The notes: a model not told the origin generated them from the sequence alone. 64,000 bases of DNA from Bugula neritina (GCA_964035545.1 OZ037765.1:186001-250000); one strand, 5' to 3'; positions 9,988-22,832 are shown, numbered from the stretch's first letter. Translations and numbers: made by a program.

Positions 9988-12400
9988 CACTACGACACTC
10001 ACACCGAGTATATTCAAAGGCACGTTAACAGCTATATTTATCTCGTAGCATCAACTTGGGACTGTAAGAACAGCATTAATTAATAATTAAAAATTGAGCA
10101 ACAAAATCAAATTCAATGACGTTCAACCATCAGTACTATTGCTCAAATCCAAAATATTTCCCAATACTATTAATAATTAATTAAGTTAAAATTTTAATTT
10201 CTCCATTATTTTTATAGCATTAGCTATGCCTATACTGCTATAGTATTACAATTACTATTAGTACCAGTATGAGTATCACTACTATTATAATTATTACTTA
10301 TTACTTATTAGTGTTACATTTATTTTTACTCTACTAGTAACACTATTAGTAATAAGATTAGTATTACTATTATCATCAGACTAATACTATTACTCTTACT
10401 CTAAGTCTATTGGTATTAATATTTAATTTAATGTACTTATGGTTATACTTATAGTTATGGTTATTACTTATTAGTAATTAGTTTTTATCATAATGAGACT
10501 CAGTACGACTACGAGTATAACATTACCAATAACTATGTGAATGCCTAGGTATAAGTACAACTTATAAGTTAAACAAATTGAAGGTAAATTTAAAATTGAT
10601 CACAATAGGTGAAAAACAATAATTTAAATTATAATAATAGCGGTTTTTGTAAACTGCGTAAACGTAAAGGCGGAAAAAAGTGGCGGAAACGTAAACAGGA
10701 GAAAACAACTCAAAAAAACTTCTAACGACTACTTTTAAACATAAAATCTGGTTGCGTGAGCGTGGCCATAAAATCACGAAACATCCAAGCCGTCGGCGCA
10801 CAAAGAGTTTAGTTACACAACTAGTTTTTATTATGATGTTGACAATTACATTTTTACCTGCTAATAATTAACTTTTAAACTACAAAACCGAGCCCAATAA
10901 TTGTGATTCTCGTAGTTGCATAGATACCAAAACCTTCGATGTTTTACTATTAACTAAATTTTAGTTGTTCAACTAACATTCGTACGACTTAAGTTATCTA
11001 GCCAGCATAATATTATTTTTTTTATCGAAATTCCCATTAAAATATCTCATTAAAAACTACAGTGAAAATAAGTTAATATTTATCGTTGCATGTAATTGTT
11101 ATAATAAAAAAATGCTTATTATTGTTATCATGCTCATGAGTATTTTCAAACTTTAACTATAAAACGTAGAACTATCGTTAGTATTTATAGTACAATGCTA
11201 TTTCAAATAGTGTGACTCAATTAGTATAATTTCATCAAATAAATAATTTGATAAATAAACCAAGTTAATACTTATGGGTTAAAATGCAGAACTTTTTAGC
11301 TTTGTGCTTAAAGTGTCTTACTTCCACTACCTCAAACTTGGGCCTTGTGCTCAAAACTTTGATCGATAACTCACTAGAAGTAAATGAATAGCCATGGCAG
11401 CAAAGTTGTTTTAAATTTTTGTTCTTTAAAATAATATTGTAAAGATGTGAGTGAAAATGTACATACTAGTAACTTGTATGTATTACTGTACAGCATGATG
11501 TAATCAAAGAACACAATAACTTGAAGAACTATTTGATATTTATACAATAAAACATAAAATATGATGCAATAATATAAGTAAAAGTAAGAAGAAAAAAAAA
11601 AATCAATTTTTTAGTTTTGTATAAAGATGTGTTCAAGGCACAGCAAATAAAAATTACAAAAACATATTTGCTGACGAAATGTCACCAAAATGCTGAACAA
11701 CTGAAACTTCGTCATGGCTTATAACGCCTTGCATATAATTGCAAATATGCAACAGCTTATCAAAGCTTTAATGCCCTAAACACCTAATATGAATGTATAC
11801 ATTTTGCAAAGTCTTGCTAACAGTTAAAATACCGCTAAATAAATCAATATGTTCTCAGTAGGTCTTCTTTGATGCTACAATACGATCTAGAGGAAATATG
11901 TAAATAATAATGGAACAATCAGCTGTCATTCTTTACTTTGAAAGTGACAATCGCAATCACAGTGGTGTGACAGCTACATTGAAACCAAACCAATTTGTAA
12001 AAAGCAACTTGATTACATTGGAGTCTTGTGACGGAGCTGGTGGTTTACTGTTCTGTCAACTCAGCAGTCAACTTCAAAGGACTTGCACATGCTAGCAAGC
12101 AAGTCCTATGAATTTGTAACAGTGAGTAGCGCAGGGAAATATTCCAAGGATTCTCTTCTTGAACACAAACAAAGCTGCCAAAACAAACAATCAACAAATT
12201 ACAATTTTCTTCACAAGTGCAAAGCTAATGACAAAACACACAGCAAAAAATAAACAATATAGCTGATTATACAGCTGTACCTTTATCACAGTTATTAGAA
12301 CCAGAATGTCCGTAATACCTATTGCATTTATTCTTGGAGCTAATTAAATCTTTGTTCCTGCAACAGCAATAAACTGCTCTTGTATTGTGCCTCTTTGTAT
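9988..12400. other. Intergenic, AT-rich
   Basis: This is the upstream flank of the receptor gene. It contains short-motif low complexity at 10240-10560, the left arm of an inverted repeat near 10620-10700, and no coding exon I can support. A 61-codon plus-strand frame at 11910-12095 lacks supporting features. Confidence 0.5.
10620..10700. repeat. Inverted repeat, left arm
   Basis: The segment containing GGTTTTTGTAAACTGCGTAA is repeated in reverse complement near 15060-15135, where the plus strand reads TTTACGCAGTTTACAAAAAC. Flanking AATTTAAATTATAATAA is shared as well. The 4.4-kb spacing suggests the ends of an old transposable element or two inserted copies of a repeat. Confidence 0.65.
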
Positions 12401-13120
12401 ACAAGTATTTGTTAAATACTTCTCACCCTACTCTTATCTGTTATATAAAGCAAATCCAGTACTTCCAAGTTTTTAGTTAACTTGACTCCTGGTTCATCAA
12501 ATCTTTTCAAAGTGATAGCTAAGACTTTTGGAAGCTTTGTAAACTGAGACAGTTGTACAGTTATATCTAGACTACTAGAGTTGGAAAATAGTAACATGAG
12601 TATTTATTCAGTAGTCAAAAATTCTCAAGAATATGGTCCAAAATATTATGTAAACATAAAATGCACAAAGTACCCTTCGAAAACATATCCATCTAGTTTC
12701 TTGGAACTGAATTGATGCCCTGCAGTGTGACCTCACTCTGTAACAAATAAAATAGCCAATACAAAAACGTGATGCTATAGTGCCAATAAAATAAATGTTC
12801 TATTTGTTGCCAAATCACCTCTAATAGAGGAACTGGTAATAAATTCATTGACTGAGCAAATGCTGTTTCAGCATTGCAGAAATGACATTTAGTCAACTAT
12901 TCAACTTCTGACCAGAACAATTTTGTCCCATTGAAGAAAAGAGCATAAGTGTTTAGTGTACCTACTAACTGTCACTTTAGGAATTATAAACTATACATAA
13001 GCAACAAATGTGTTCAAGCAATGTTAATGTTACCCAACCTATTGCATCGCATGTTATAAACTTCCATTAATACCTCGGCAACATCATGCTGCTCATTATT
13101 CATGAAATCAGGTAAAACCT
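12400..13120 (-). pseudogene. Ubiquitin-specific protease (USP) remnant
   Basis: Minus-strand exon-like blocks follow the order of the USP catalytic fold: LPDFMNNEQHDVAE (13120-13074, the QDAHEF-type box); TKCHFCNAETAFAQSMNLLP ending at a GTGATT donor (about 12840); VTLQGINSVP near 12720; LDGYVFEG in a different frame of the same block; and FTKLPKVLAITLKRFDEPGV (12556 downwards), matching the LP.VL...LKRF motif. In the third block the frame stops at a TAG, and the LDGY segment is out of frame with the preceding part. The catalytic Cys and His boxes were not found. I read it as a decayed, intron-containing USP gene fragment. A functional gene with unusual splicing is less likely. Confidence 0.6.
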
Positions 13121-15059
13121 CTAAAAACAAAATATGTATGTAAAAGAAGCCTTAATTGGTGGCTATTCTTGATTAAAATGTCAATTATACATTTGGTTTT
13201 TGATAAGGGATTTGAAATTTATCGTTAGCCATGAAATTCAGCCCTTGATCTGTGGAATTGCTACTGGCACAGTAACAAATGAAACATATATAACCAAAAA
13301 AAACACTAAAGTGAGACCAAAAGACCAAAACAGTGATCTACTTCTCGATTACAGTATGAAAAAACATGACCATTTATTTCCTATATAAATAGAACAAGTT
13401 ACTTTAAATCTAGGTTTAAAGTCATATTAATCCCCTAAGAAAAAGATAAATTAAAATTTATGTACTCAGAATTTACTTGTAGCGGTGGTGTGCGGCTTAT
13501 AGTTTGAATACATGCATTTAAAAAGCATGTATTTCCAAAATTAGTTATATCTCTATAATCTGTAAAAATTATCAAAACAACAGGACCATTACAATGAATG
13601 CTAAACAATGAATATTCTTGACTTCAAATTATATAATCAGAACAACAATCTGGCTTAAAAAAAACCTAGACTTTTTGGCTTATTTAATATGAAAAAGACT
13701 GTTACTTTCACAAGACAAATGTCAAATACACTATATCTGCACCACAAGACCAAAATGAGTCTTAACAGGGTATACAATGGGTTTTAAGATAACATGTGAC
13801 TGAGTGTTATAGCCAATTCATTAAACACATATATGTTTAAGTTCAACTGCATCAATGTGAAAGTTTGATGCACTTTTTCTCAACGATTTGAATAAAACAC
13901 TCAAGTAGTATAAGTATTACTATCCATCTTGTCTTAGACTTACTAATTATTAATCAATATACCATAAGTATAATTATAAACTTATATTAATATCACAATA
14001 CCATTTAACAATTACTGGTTAGTGAATTACATATATAATTAAATGAATTAAAATAAACATAAGATAAGCAGATGTGAATTACTACTACAGTATCAATACA
14101 ATTATGAATTATTATTATTAATAATACAAAATTATATTAAAATAATAGGCTAATAATAATACTACACTTTATATAATGACAATGATTATCATTATGATTA
14201 TATTATTATTATTAATATTAATAATTAATGTAATACTAAAATATTAATTAACATAATACTAATACTTATACTTATACTAAGTTTAATAGTAATAGTAATA
14301 CTAATAGACAATAGACATAGTAATAGAACTAGTAGCACTAAGTTTAATAGCTATACTAATAGTATTACATTTACTATTACTATTAGTATTAATATTAGTA
14401 TTAGTAATATAATTATAATTATAATAAATGTAATTCAATACCTAAAGTTGAAATGATATCGTAATCTATAAGTTAATATATAATTATCACTATAACTATA
14501 AGTATAAGTATATTAATTATTATTTATATTATTAATTAAACGCTATTAGTATTACTATTAGTATTAGTAAAAGTGATACTATTACTATTGAGTATTACTA
14601 TTACTATTAGTATTAGTATTACTATTAGTATTAGTATTAGTATTATTAATATTTCTATTAATATTAATATTATAATTATTATTTATTAAATTTAATCGTT
14701 AATATGATTTAGATTATTATTTTAATCGACAATTATTTAGTTTAAAAATGTTATTAATAATTTATAAGCAGATTGAGCTTACCCATCTCTAGCTTTATTT
14801 GTTATATTGGAAAGTCGAAGTGAGAATTTTAGGTTCAAGCAAAAAGATATAAGCTGTTCAGTTGAAGGGGTGTACTTGTAGAGTTGAAGATATCACGTTG
14901 GTTGTGAGGGATGAAATAGACTAAGTACTTAACACGTTGCCGAGGTTTTCTTAATGCAAGATTATTTTAATTTTAGAGTTGTGTCATTTTTCAACTAAAA
15001 CCTATGCTTCGTGCATACACAAAAGTATTACGCAGCGATTACTAAAAAAATTGCTCGGT

Positions 15060-15135
15060 TAAGTACTTTTCCGCCGTTTTTGCAGAAATTTCCGCTTTTC
15101 CGTTTACGCAGTTTACAAAAACCGTAATAATAGTT
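15060..15135. repeat. Inverted repeat, right arm
   Basis: This is the reverse-complement partner of 10620-10700, sharing the TTTACGCAGTTTACAAAAAC core and flanking AT-rich sequence. Divergence between the arms is visible, so the event is not recent. Confidence 0.65.
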
Positions 15136-16169
15136 TAAATTATAATAATAATGTTCCTAGATTTAGTTTGAGTGATCACATTTTGATTTATCTTACAATT
15201 TTAATTTAAACTACTATCAAATTCATTTTCAATATGAATATCATAATCATAATGATAATCATCATCATGCACAATGACAATGAGTATGACAATCACTATC
15301 AGTATCACCATCAGATTGAGATTCAGTATCACAATGACCACGTCCACTGTGCTGTTTTTAATTTAAATTCTTACTAAATCCAACTTTTAAAATACTTTAG
15401 GTCAATAATTTACAATTAAATAATGACCTGGCTATGAATACACACACTGTACAGTCCCAATGTTTTCAGCTTTTAGTTTTTTATTTTCAACTAGTACTAC
15501 AAATTTTATTTAAAAACTGCAGTCAGTTTTATTAGTTTCCGCCAGAAGTCGAGACTGTCGTTCATGTTGGCGACTGAAAACGACTAGTTCTTTTTTGTGA
15601 CTTTTGGCGACTTGTTATATTTTTCATCAACAGATGATAACGATTTATTTTTTTAAAAACTTACAAAAACCTAATTTTAAAATATATCAAAAAAAATTGA
15701 CAGAAATAATAAAAGATGAATGGTTATTAATTTCAAGTGTATGCAACTCCTAGTTTCAATTTTCCAATTTCAAAACTCCCAATTTCAAATTGTCAATAGA
15801 ATAATTGTATTGTTAGTATAAGTATTGTATGTTATGATATTTATAGAACAAGGATCGAATGCTTTCACGGTTCACCTTGCGTTGATGGTGTAACTGCATC
15901 AATTATCTATGAGACAATTATAGTCTAGAATGCATCAAAAACCCTAAATAATTTTTACATAACGTAATAACCTTCTTGCTGAGTTTTACAAGGCAATTAC
16001 CAGAAACCTCAGATTAGCAAACCATATACACCTATTATTTAAATATTATAAACCTATTTTGTTGCACACTGGCCTTCATTTGCTTATTTAAGACATGGTG
16101 GTTCCCTCACTCCAGCTCTTGAATGAGAAGTTGCATGGAATCACATACTCAAGTTTTAGCTAAAATCTT

Positions 16170-16340
16170 GCTCATAGCCTGTGATCTATACCTCATCATC
16201 TACTCAACAAATGATTGTTGCTGTCACAACAAATTAAACTGTAAAGTCAAACAAATCTAACAGAGTTCCTTGACAAAACAGCCAATGAAATGAGACATTA
16301 CTTCAGAAATTATGTAACATGACGTATGATTTATCTAAGT
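16170..16340. repeat. Diverged third copy of a segment of the 20-28 kb duplication
   Basis: The sequence around AGCCTGTGATCTATACCTCA to GAGACATTACTTCAGAAATT matches 20718-20885 and its copy starting near 23941 with scattered substitutions. It lies downstream of the aerolysin-like gene, which suggests an older duplication of the same locus. Confidence 0.75.
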
Positions 16341-17185
16341 TAATGCAGTATAATACTATATAGTATATGCTGGTGGTTTAGTATATAGTAGAAGATGGTT
16401 TTGGCACAGCTTCAACAAAAATGAATGAAAATGTTCTCAAGAGAAATATGTAGCTTAGTACAAGTAACTTACATAGCTCATGTCTGGCAGGAAAGACACA
16501 CTTTTCAGCCAATCAAAGTTGGCATAGTCAAGTCTTACTCATTTCTAGATTTAGTTTTAACTTCTGCCAAATTTATACAAAATTTCTAACAGAATATCTT
16601 TAGTATATTCTTCTTAGTGTAAGTATTCATTGCAGCATTCCATTATTAGGAGTTATGGTCTATTAACAAGAGGACACAACTCCTACTTGCAGTAACTAAA
16701 CCTGAATGTTATATTAGTTGTTAAACTGCAAACTTTATATCTCATGACTATGTTTACTACTTTTTACTCTGCCATCTGCCCACTAGTCCAGTGTAGTTTT
16801 ATTGCATGAGTTGAGTTGTGTAACTCGACTCACTCCTTGCAAGACGTCTTTGTCTCATTGTCTCTGCTCAGATACCATGTGATACTCTCCTATCATATTC
16901 TCCGATCATATCCGTAGATAATAGCAGCTGTAGGGGACTACATAAACATTGCAATGGTGTACGTTGCTCTCTCAACTATAAAATGTTATTATAGAGCAGA
17001 GACTCCCAAAACTTTCAATAAATGACGTATATTATCTTTTTATTTAAATGCGACAGCGCTTTGTTATATTCATTTCAGTTCATTTACGAGTTGGAATTTG
17101 TACCAGTTCACCTTAAGTCTCTAACACGAGCTACAATAAGGTATAAGAAGTGTAGTTATATACCCTTTGCTATGTGTGTGACTAC

Positions 17186-17275
17186 AGTGTACAACTCTAC
17201 GGCATACAACTCTACGGCATACAACTCTACGGCATACACCTCTACGGCATACAACTCTACGGCATACACCTCATA
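17186..17275 (+). repeat. 15-bp short tandem repeat
   Basis: Six copies of CTCTACGGCATACAA with an ACC variant. Confidence 0.85.
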
Positions 17276-17609
17276 CAGCTCCTAATCAGGGCAGGGATAT
17301 AGTCATCAGTTACTATAGACTGAGTAATTGATTCTATCTCTCCCCTCTATCACCTCATCACACACTCTGCACACTCACTCTGCAATGTGCTGTGCTAATT
17401 AATGATAAATTAATTACTCACAAGTTCATTGCTGCCAAAGTGCTGCTATAACATAGATCCTATACAGATAGCGGCAGCATATATCTAGAGATAGAGAGAG
17501 AGATGAAGTGCTATTGATCAGCTATCAGTGTTCCTCCTAGTCTTGCAGTGTGGTGGGAAATTTAGTAGAGCTATTTCACACAGTTTAAATTGCCAGTGGT
17601 AATACATAC

Positions 17610-17905
17610 GAGTGTATGACAGCATAGACTGGTAATATATATGACTGTGTGACAGCATAGACTGGTAATATATATGACTATATGACAGCATAGACTGGTA
17701 ATATATATGAGTGTGTGACAGCATAGGCTGGTAATATATATGACTGTGTGACAGCATAGACTGGTAATATATATGAGTGTGTGACAGCATAGACTGGTAA
17801 TATATATGACTGTGTGACAGCATAGGCTGGTAATATATATGAGTGTGTGACAGCATAGACTGGTAATATATATGACTGTGTGACAGCATAGACTGGTAAT
17901 ATACA
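17610..17905 (-). repeat. 33-bp minisatellite 3' of the aerolysin-like gene
   Basis: About nine copies of AGACTGGTAATATATATGAC plus TGTGTGACAGCAT, alternating GACT/GAGT variants. It lies between the stop codon at 18166 and the left intergenic region, next to a TTTATT (minus-strand AATAAA) near 17921. Confidence 0.9.
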
Positions 17906-18165
17906 CAACTTGGTTGAGGTTTATTAAACAAACTATATATTATTTTCCACAACAATAAATAATTCTAGTGACACTAAAACTGAACAGCGAGTAGTACACA
18001 GAACACTTTATATCATGTGACGGAATAATTAAGTGAATTTAATGTATTTACATCTAAACTGTGTGTCTGTATAACATGGAAAGTTAGACTAAGACCTTAC
18101 AATGAGATCTATACATTGCAGCATTGAGTTCTAACACCCCACAAGAGCTAAGCTAACTAATTCTA

Positions 18166-21100
18166 CTACCCAAGTTTTTCCTCGGTTAGCTTTACTTCCT
18201 GTTTGACTCCAAAGTTGAACGTAGCCTTAGCTCTGGTAGTGAAGGTCATTACGTCTCTGTCGTACGGGTGGAGAGACTTACTTGTGTCCTTCACTAAGAC
18301 TTTCTCTTCCTGCAGAGTTGCCTTACCACTAATAATCCTCACGACGTCTCCAGCTGTGAAACAATTAGTATAATAATTCATCTTTGTAGCTTAAGTCTAT
18401 ATACAACATTGTAGATTAAATCAGTCTAATTAAATGTATAATGTAACATAACTTACCTATGTGAGTAATAAGGGAATTGTCTTTCCTGTTCACTAAGTTA
18501 ACTTTAATATCTCCATAGAAGTAGCTCTTCACGGTGTACACATTGTCCTTATAACAATTCTCGTCAACCACGAGAGAGGCTGTTGCCTTGCTGTTGCCGT
18601 TTACCTGAAATGGTAATGGAATGTTCACACACATCACACTATAGTATACAACCAGAGTAGTTCTCTTTTCTATAGACATCTGGCTACACCATAGACATCT
18701 GGTTACACCATAGACATCTGACTACACCATAGACATCTGGTTACACCATAGACATCTGGTTACACCATAGACATCTGGCTACGCTCTAGACATCTGAACT
18801 CACCATAGACGTCTGAACTCACCATAATCTGGCTATCATTGCTCCACTTCAACTCTTCCACCAGAGTCTCCGACTGGGTTTCAGTCATAGTTGTTTCCTG
18901 TTTGAATGTCGAACTTGCCTCCAGGATTTCTCCAGGTGTTTTGAGAGTCAGCGCAGCTTCCACCCCTCTTGTTACACCTGTAACACACTGATTGGTCAAT
19001 GCAGTGTTGTAACTCTCAAAGATACATGAGACTGAGAAGAAGACAGGGGTAGTACCTTACTCACACTACATGGTGTACTCACTAGAGATCAGATAAGGTA
19101 TGTATTCACTGTGACAAGAATATTGAGTTACAACGTATTCATAACTATCTAATACAATACAATAGATGATTAATAGAATCTGATACTAATGGGGGCTGGC
19201 AGGAAAGAGGCAGGGGATAAACTTTTATATAACATTATTTGAAGTATAATACTAAGGAAATCATCACTAAAATACATCTTTTCTTTCTTACTGATCATAA
19301 TCTATCTTTGTATGTTTTCCAACAACAAAATTTGACTTTTCTCGAACTTAGAATATTAAGTTATAAAAGCTTCCTCAGAAATGTTATCAGAAAGCAGAAC
19401 TCTCAGTGAAATCCTATAAGAATAAAACTTGAGAGTTTTCTACCATTGATTAGGTCACGAGATTATTAGACATGAAAATGGAGAACTTCTCTTACAAAAG
19501 AAAGCTTCGATAAGACAAGCAAAGTCACTTAATGATGCAGGTATAGTGTACCTTGCTCCAACTCTACTGCGCAGGTAGAATTTGTGGTTCTCTCGGTCTG
19601 GAAACTGTAGTTTTGAGGTGACGTTGTTCTATTTTCAAATGTTGTTTCAAAAAGTATCTAAAATTCAATATTAGACAAGTCGTAGATATACTGGTTGCCT
19701 GTCTGACTAGTTAAACAGCTTAGTCACTGAATTTATACCTAAACTATTGTTTAATTAGAATTTCAAATAGAAAATATTTCCCAATTCTGGTGGCATAACT
19801 TGACATGAAGAGGAGAGAGTAGAGAGTGGTGCCAGCTGTGTACATGCTGTGAGTTGAAGGACCAGCATAACCCCCCCCCCCCCCCCCCCGGCTGTTTATT
19901 ATCCCAGCTGTTTATTATCCCAGCTGAGTGGATGATGTAGTTAGACTACCAGGGTTAGTGGGTGAGCTTAGTAAATCTCTTATACTCTAGGCAATGGTTT
20001 ACAGACAGTAAAATGCAGTTCGTTGTAACCATAAGCAAGCTCTGTGATACAAGACTGCAGCTATAATTGCAGACGCAGCGGATATTTGTATGAACTTTGC
20101 ACATCCAACTTATTTCTGCACCTTTATCATCACCAGGGGAGATGTTAATTATCATAGATCGGCCTTAATCATACTTCAGTTAGCATAATTCCCATCTTCA
20201 GATGAGGGAGATAACTTTAACTCATCGAATATGAACCTAGACCTAGGTCTAGCTTACTTTAGCTTTTTGTGTAGGGGGGTTCAGGTTCCAGACATTAGGG
20301 CCGAACACGTGGTGGAACCTGACATCCTTCCAGTTGAACTGGTAGTCGATATCTCTGGATCTGATGGTGAGTCTCTGCAAGCAGCTTCTGTGTCTCTCAT
20401 ACTCCTGCTTAGCCCATCTCCTCAGGATCAGCTCTAAGTCTATGATCTCCTTCCTGTCCGAGGACCTAGAACAACCCAACTGTGAGCTACACTTTAAGCT
20501 CTAAGGCTATTACACAGTCTCATAAACAAGGGGAGATAATGCACAATCTACTCGACTAATTCAGTAAACTACTGCATGGAGCAACGTTGCGTCATCAACT
20601 TAAACCCTGTAAGTTAATCTACAAAGGAACCTGTACATCTAGACAGCCTAAGTTAGCCCGTGTTTTCTCATTGCTCTAATCAACCTCTACGGCTACAGAC
20701 ACTCCCCCATGTAGATGCTCATAGCCTGTGATCTATACCTTATCATCTACCCTAACAAATGATTGTTGCTGTCACAACAAATTAAACTGTAAAGTCAAAC
20801 AAATCTAACAGAGTTCCTTGAAGAAACAGCCAATGAAATGAGACATTACATCAGAAATTATGTAACATGACATATGATTTGTCTATAAGCTAACACACTA
20901 CCATACTATATATTCACATGTAAAATGTAGTACATCCTATATATATAAATATATAATATTGATACATACTGTATAGTATACATACATACAACTAGGTATT
21001 ATAATACACATAACATGCTATACATAATATACATACATACCATATATTACATACATATACAAATTATGTATAACATACATACGTACTATAGGTGTATATA

Positions 21101-21500
21101 TAATATACATACTACTATGCATGTATAATATACATGTATAATATACATATTATATAGCTGTTGATAATATGATATCTATCTCAACAAATGTAATACACCT
21201 CAACCTTGTAGTTACCATTTCATTCATAAATTACAAAACAAAAAGCAAAACTCCAGTTGCTACAATTAGCAGAAGACTGTTTTGTCTTAGATTTAGACTG
21301 ACTAGCAGTCCTCCACTGTTTGGCTACAATACTGAAACACTCAAAACAGTTTTGGTATATAAATATTCCTTCCATGACTTTCATAGCTTTATTCTAACCC
21401 CCCAAACTGGTAGTCAATTAAACTTTCTAGATCTTTCCAGTGAAGCAGCAGTAATAAGTATGAATTCTCACCGTTGGAGAGGTGTGCTGTCGCTATCCAT
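18166..21500 (-). CDS. Aerolysin-family (ETX/MTX2-like) beta-pore-forming protein
   Basis: Six minus-strand exons (21500-21472, 20465-20258, 19657-19552, 18977-18823, 18604-18457, 18353-18166) join in phase to 277 residues. The first exon is only 29 bp (MDSDSTPLQR). The middle exons are a long run of alternating Thr/Ser/Val/Glu beta-strand sequence with an amphipathic stretch rich in T and E around residues 130-150. Downstream is W-S-N-D-S-Q-I-M-V, like the 'W-x-I-P-x-Q-x-I-x-V' end of ETX/MTX2 domains. The N-terminal part contains DYQFNWKDVRFHHVFGP, which I cannot place. There is no signal peptide, as in cnidarian hydralysins, so export or release would be non-classical. The family forms oligomeric beta-barrel pores in membranes; target and role here are unknown. 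Family assignment rests on pattern, not on an alignment. Exons 1-2 are duplicated upstream (28262-28234 and 22832-22625). Confidence 0.6.
18665..18820 (-). repeat. About 20-bp minisatellite at donor of aerolysin-like intron 4
   Basis: Units contain CCATAGACATCTGG. Next to exon 4 the minus strand reads TATG|GTGAGTTCAGACGTC and then TATG|GTGAGTTCAGATGTC, so the last four exon bases and the donor are duplicated exactly once before the units diverge. Confidence 0.85.
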
Positions 21501-21968
21501 ACTACAGCCCAGTCCGTCAGTATACCCTCTCAACTCACTCTGTAACATGCTACAGCTCATGAATTATATATTAATTTATAGCAGCCAATACAATCAAACA
21601 GAAACTACTAACACAATAATACCAGTGTTCTCCCCAGCTGGCACAAGGGTGGCACTGAAACTAATTTCAAATACTATATTATAATAATAACTATATACCA
21701 ATTACCATATATACTGTACTATATATAATAGAGCATTGATAATCAACTGTAGTGAGAAACGTGGAGTGAGAATTGAGTTGTGAATGAATATCACAAAGAT
21801 ATTTCATAAAAGATTTATCACAAAATTAAACAACACAATATTATCTTACAGATACCCCCAACACTGTCACCCACCTTTTATTTCTACCTCCTATCACCAA
21901 AGAGTACCCCTGTCAATAGCCAATCAGGTTATAGTCTATAAGAAGTGGTGGTATATGTAGAGTGACAC
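19683..21968. repeat. Tandem duplication, proximal copy (A), 2286 bp
   Basis: This copy carries the first two exons of the aerolysin-like gene and their upstream sequence. It is nearly identical to 21969-28787 once insertions are removed. Its start, the A/B junction and the end of copy B all share TAGATAT, a short microhomology. Confidence 0.95.
19869..19890. repeat. Poly-C tract of about 20 bp
   Basis: In copy A the spot after CAGCATAA is expanded to about 20 C, while copy B has CCCC there. On the minus strand it is a poly-G run able to form quadruplex-type structure. Confidence 0.9.
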
Positions 21969-22159
21969 TAGATATACTGGTTGCCTGTCTGACTAGTTAA
22001 ACAGCTTAGTCACTGAATTTATACCTAAACTATTGTTTAATTAGAATTTCAAATAGAAAATATTTCCCAATTCTGGTGGCATAACTTGACATGAAGAGGA
22101 GAGAGTAGAGAGAGGTGCCAGCTGTGTACATGCTGTGAGTTGAAGGACCAGCATAACCC

Positions 22160-22292
22160 CGGCTGTTTATTATCCCAGCTGTTTATTATCCCAGCTGTTT
22201 ATTATCCCAGCTGTTTATTTTCCCAGCTTTTTATTATCCCAGCTGTTTATTATCCCAGCTGTTTATTATCCCAGCTGTTTATTATCCCAGCT
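22160..22292 (-). repeat. 15-16-bp array, expanded in copy B
   Basis: CTGTTTATTATCCCAG is present about nine times; copy A has only two. Confidence 0.9.
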
Positions 22293-22624
22293 GAGTGGAT
22301 GATGTAGTTAGACTACCAGGGTTAGTGGGTGAGCTTAGTAAATCTCTTATACTCTAGGCAATGGTTTACAGACAGTAAAATGCAGTTCGTTGTAACCATA
22401 AGCAAGCTCTGTGATACAAGACTGCAGCTATAATTGCAGACGCAGCGGATATTTGTATGAACTTTGCACATCCAACTTATTTCTGCACCTTTATCATCAC
22501 CAGGGGAGATGTTAATTATCATAGATCGGCCTTAATCATACTTCAGTTAGCATAATTCCCATCTTCAGATGAGGGAGATAACTTTAACTCATCGAATATG
22601 AACCTAGACCTAGGTCTAGCTTAC

Positions 22625-22832
22625 TTTAGCTTTTTGTGTAGGGGGGTTCAGGTTCCAGACATTAGGGCCGAACACATGGTGGAACCGGACATCCTTCCAG
22701 TTGAACTGGTAGTCGATATCTCTGGATCTGATGGTGAGTCTCTGTAAGCAGCTTCTGTGTCTCCCATACTCCTGTTTAGCCCATCTCCTCAGGATCAGCT
22801 CTAAGTCTATGATCTCCTTCCTGTCTGAGGAC
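22625..22832 (-). CDS. Duplicated exon 2 of the aerolysin-like gene (copy B, partial)
   Basis: This is a near-identical twin of 20258-20465 with the same acceptor (TTCTAG) and donor (GTAAGC). With copy-B exon 1 (28262-28234) it would splice in the same phase, and could continue into exon 3 at 19657 while skipping copy A. It may therefore act as an alternative 5' end of one gene or as a truncated gene copy. I infer usability only from intact splice sites and frame. Confidence 0.7.

Larger units (their letters stand above)
13125..17180. other. Long AT-rich intergenic stretch
   Basis: I see no supported gene. The stretch contains low-complexity TAATACTAATAG-type sequence (about 14100-14760), the right arm of the inverted repeat (15060-15135), and a diverged copy (16170-16340) of a segment found inside the duplicated region at 20718-20885. 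A 62-codon plus-strand frame at 13200-13388 has no supporting features. Confidence 0.5.

Noticed and set aside
11910-12095. 61-codon plus-strand frame, and a possible USP C-terminal box on the opposite strand
   Set aside because: Neither reading shows the expected HSGHY-type motif; translations on the minus strand are interrupted by stops.
19955-20155. 66-codon minus-strand frame, identical in both duplicate copies (22322-22522)
   Set aside because: It lies in intron 2 of the aerolysin-like gene, is not needed for the in-phase model and has no clear splice sites.
21169-21684. 171-codon plus-strand frame, also present at 27931-28425
   Set aside because: It is open in both duplicate copies, but that follows from recent duplication. 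It overlaps exon 1 of the aerolysin-like gene on the other strand and has no recognisable domain.
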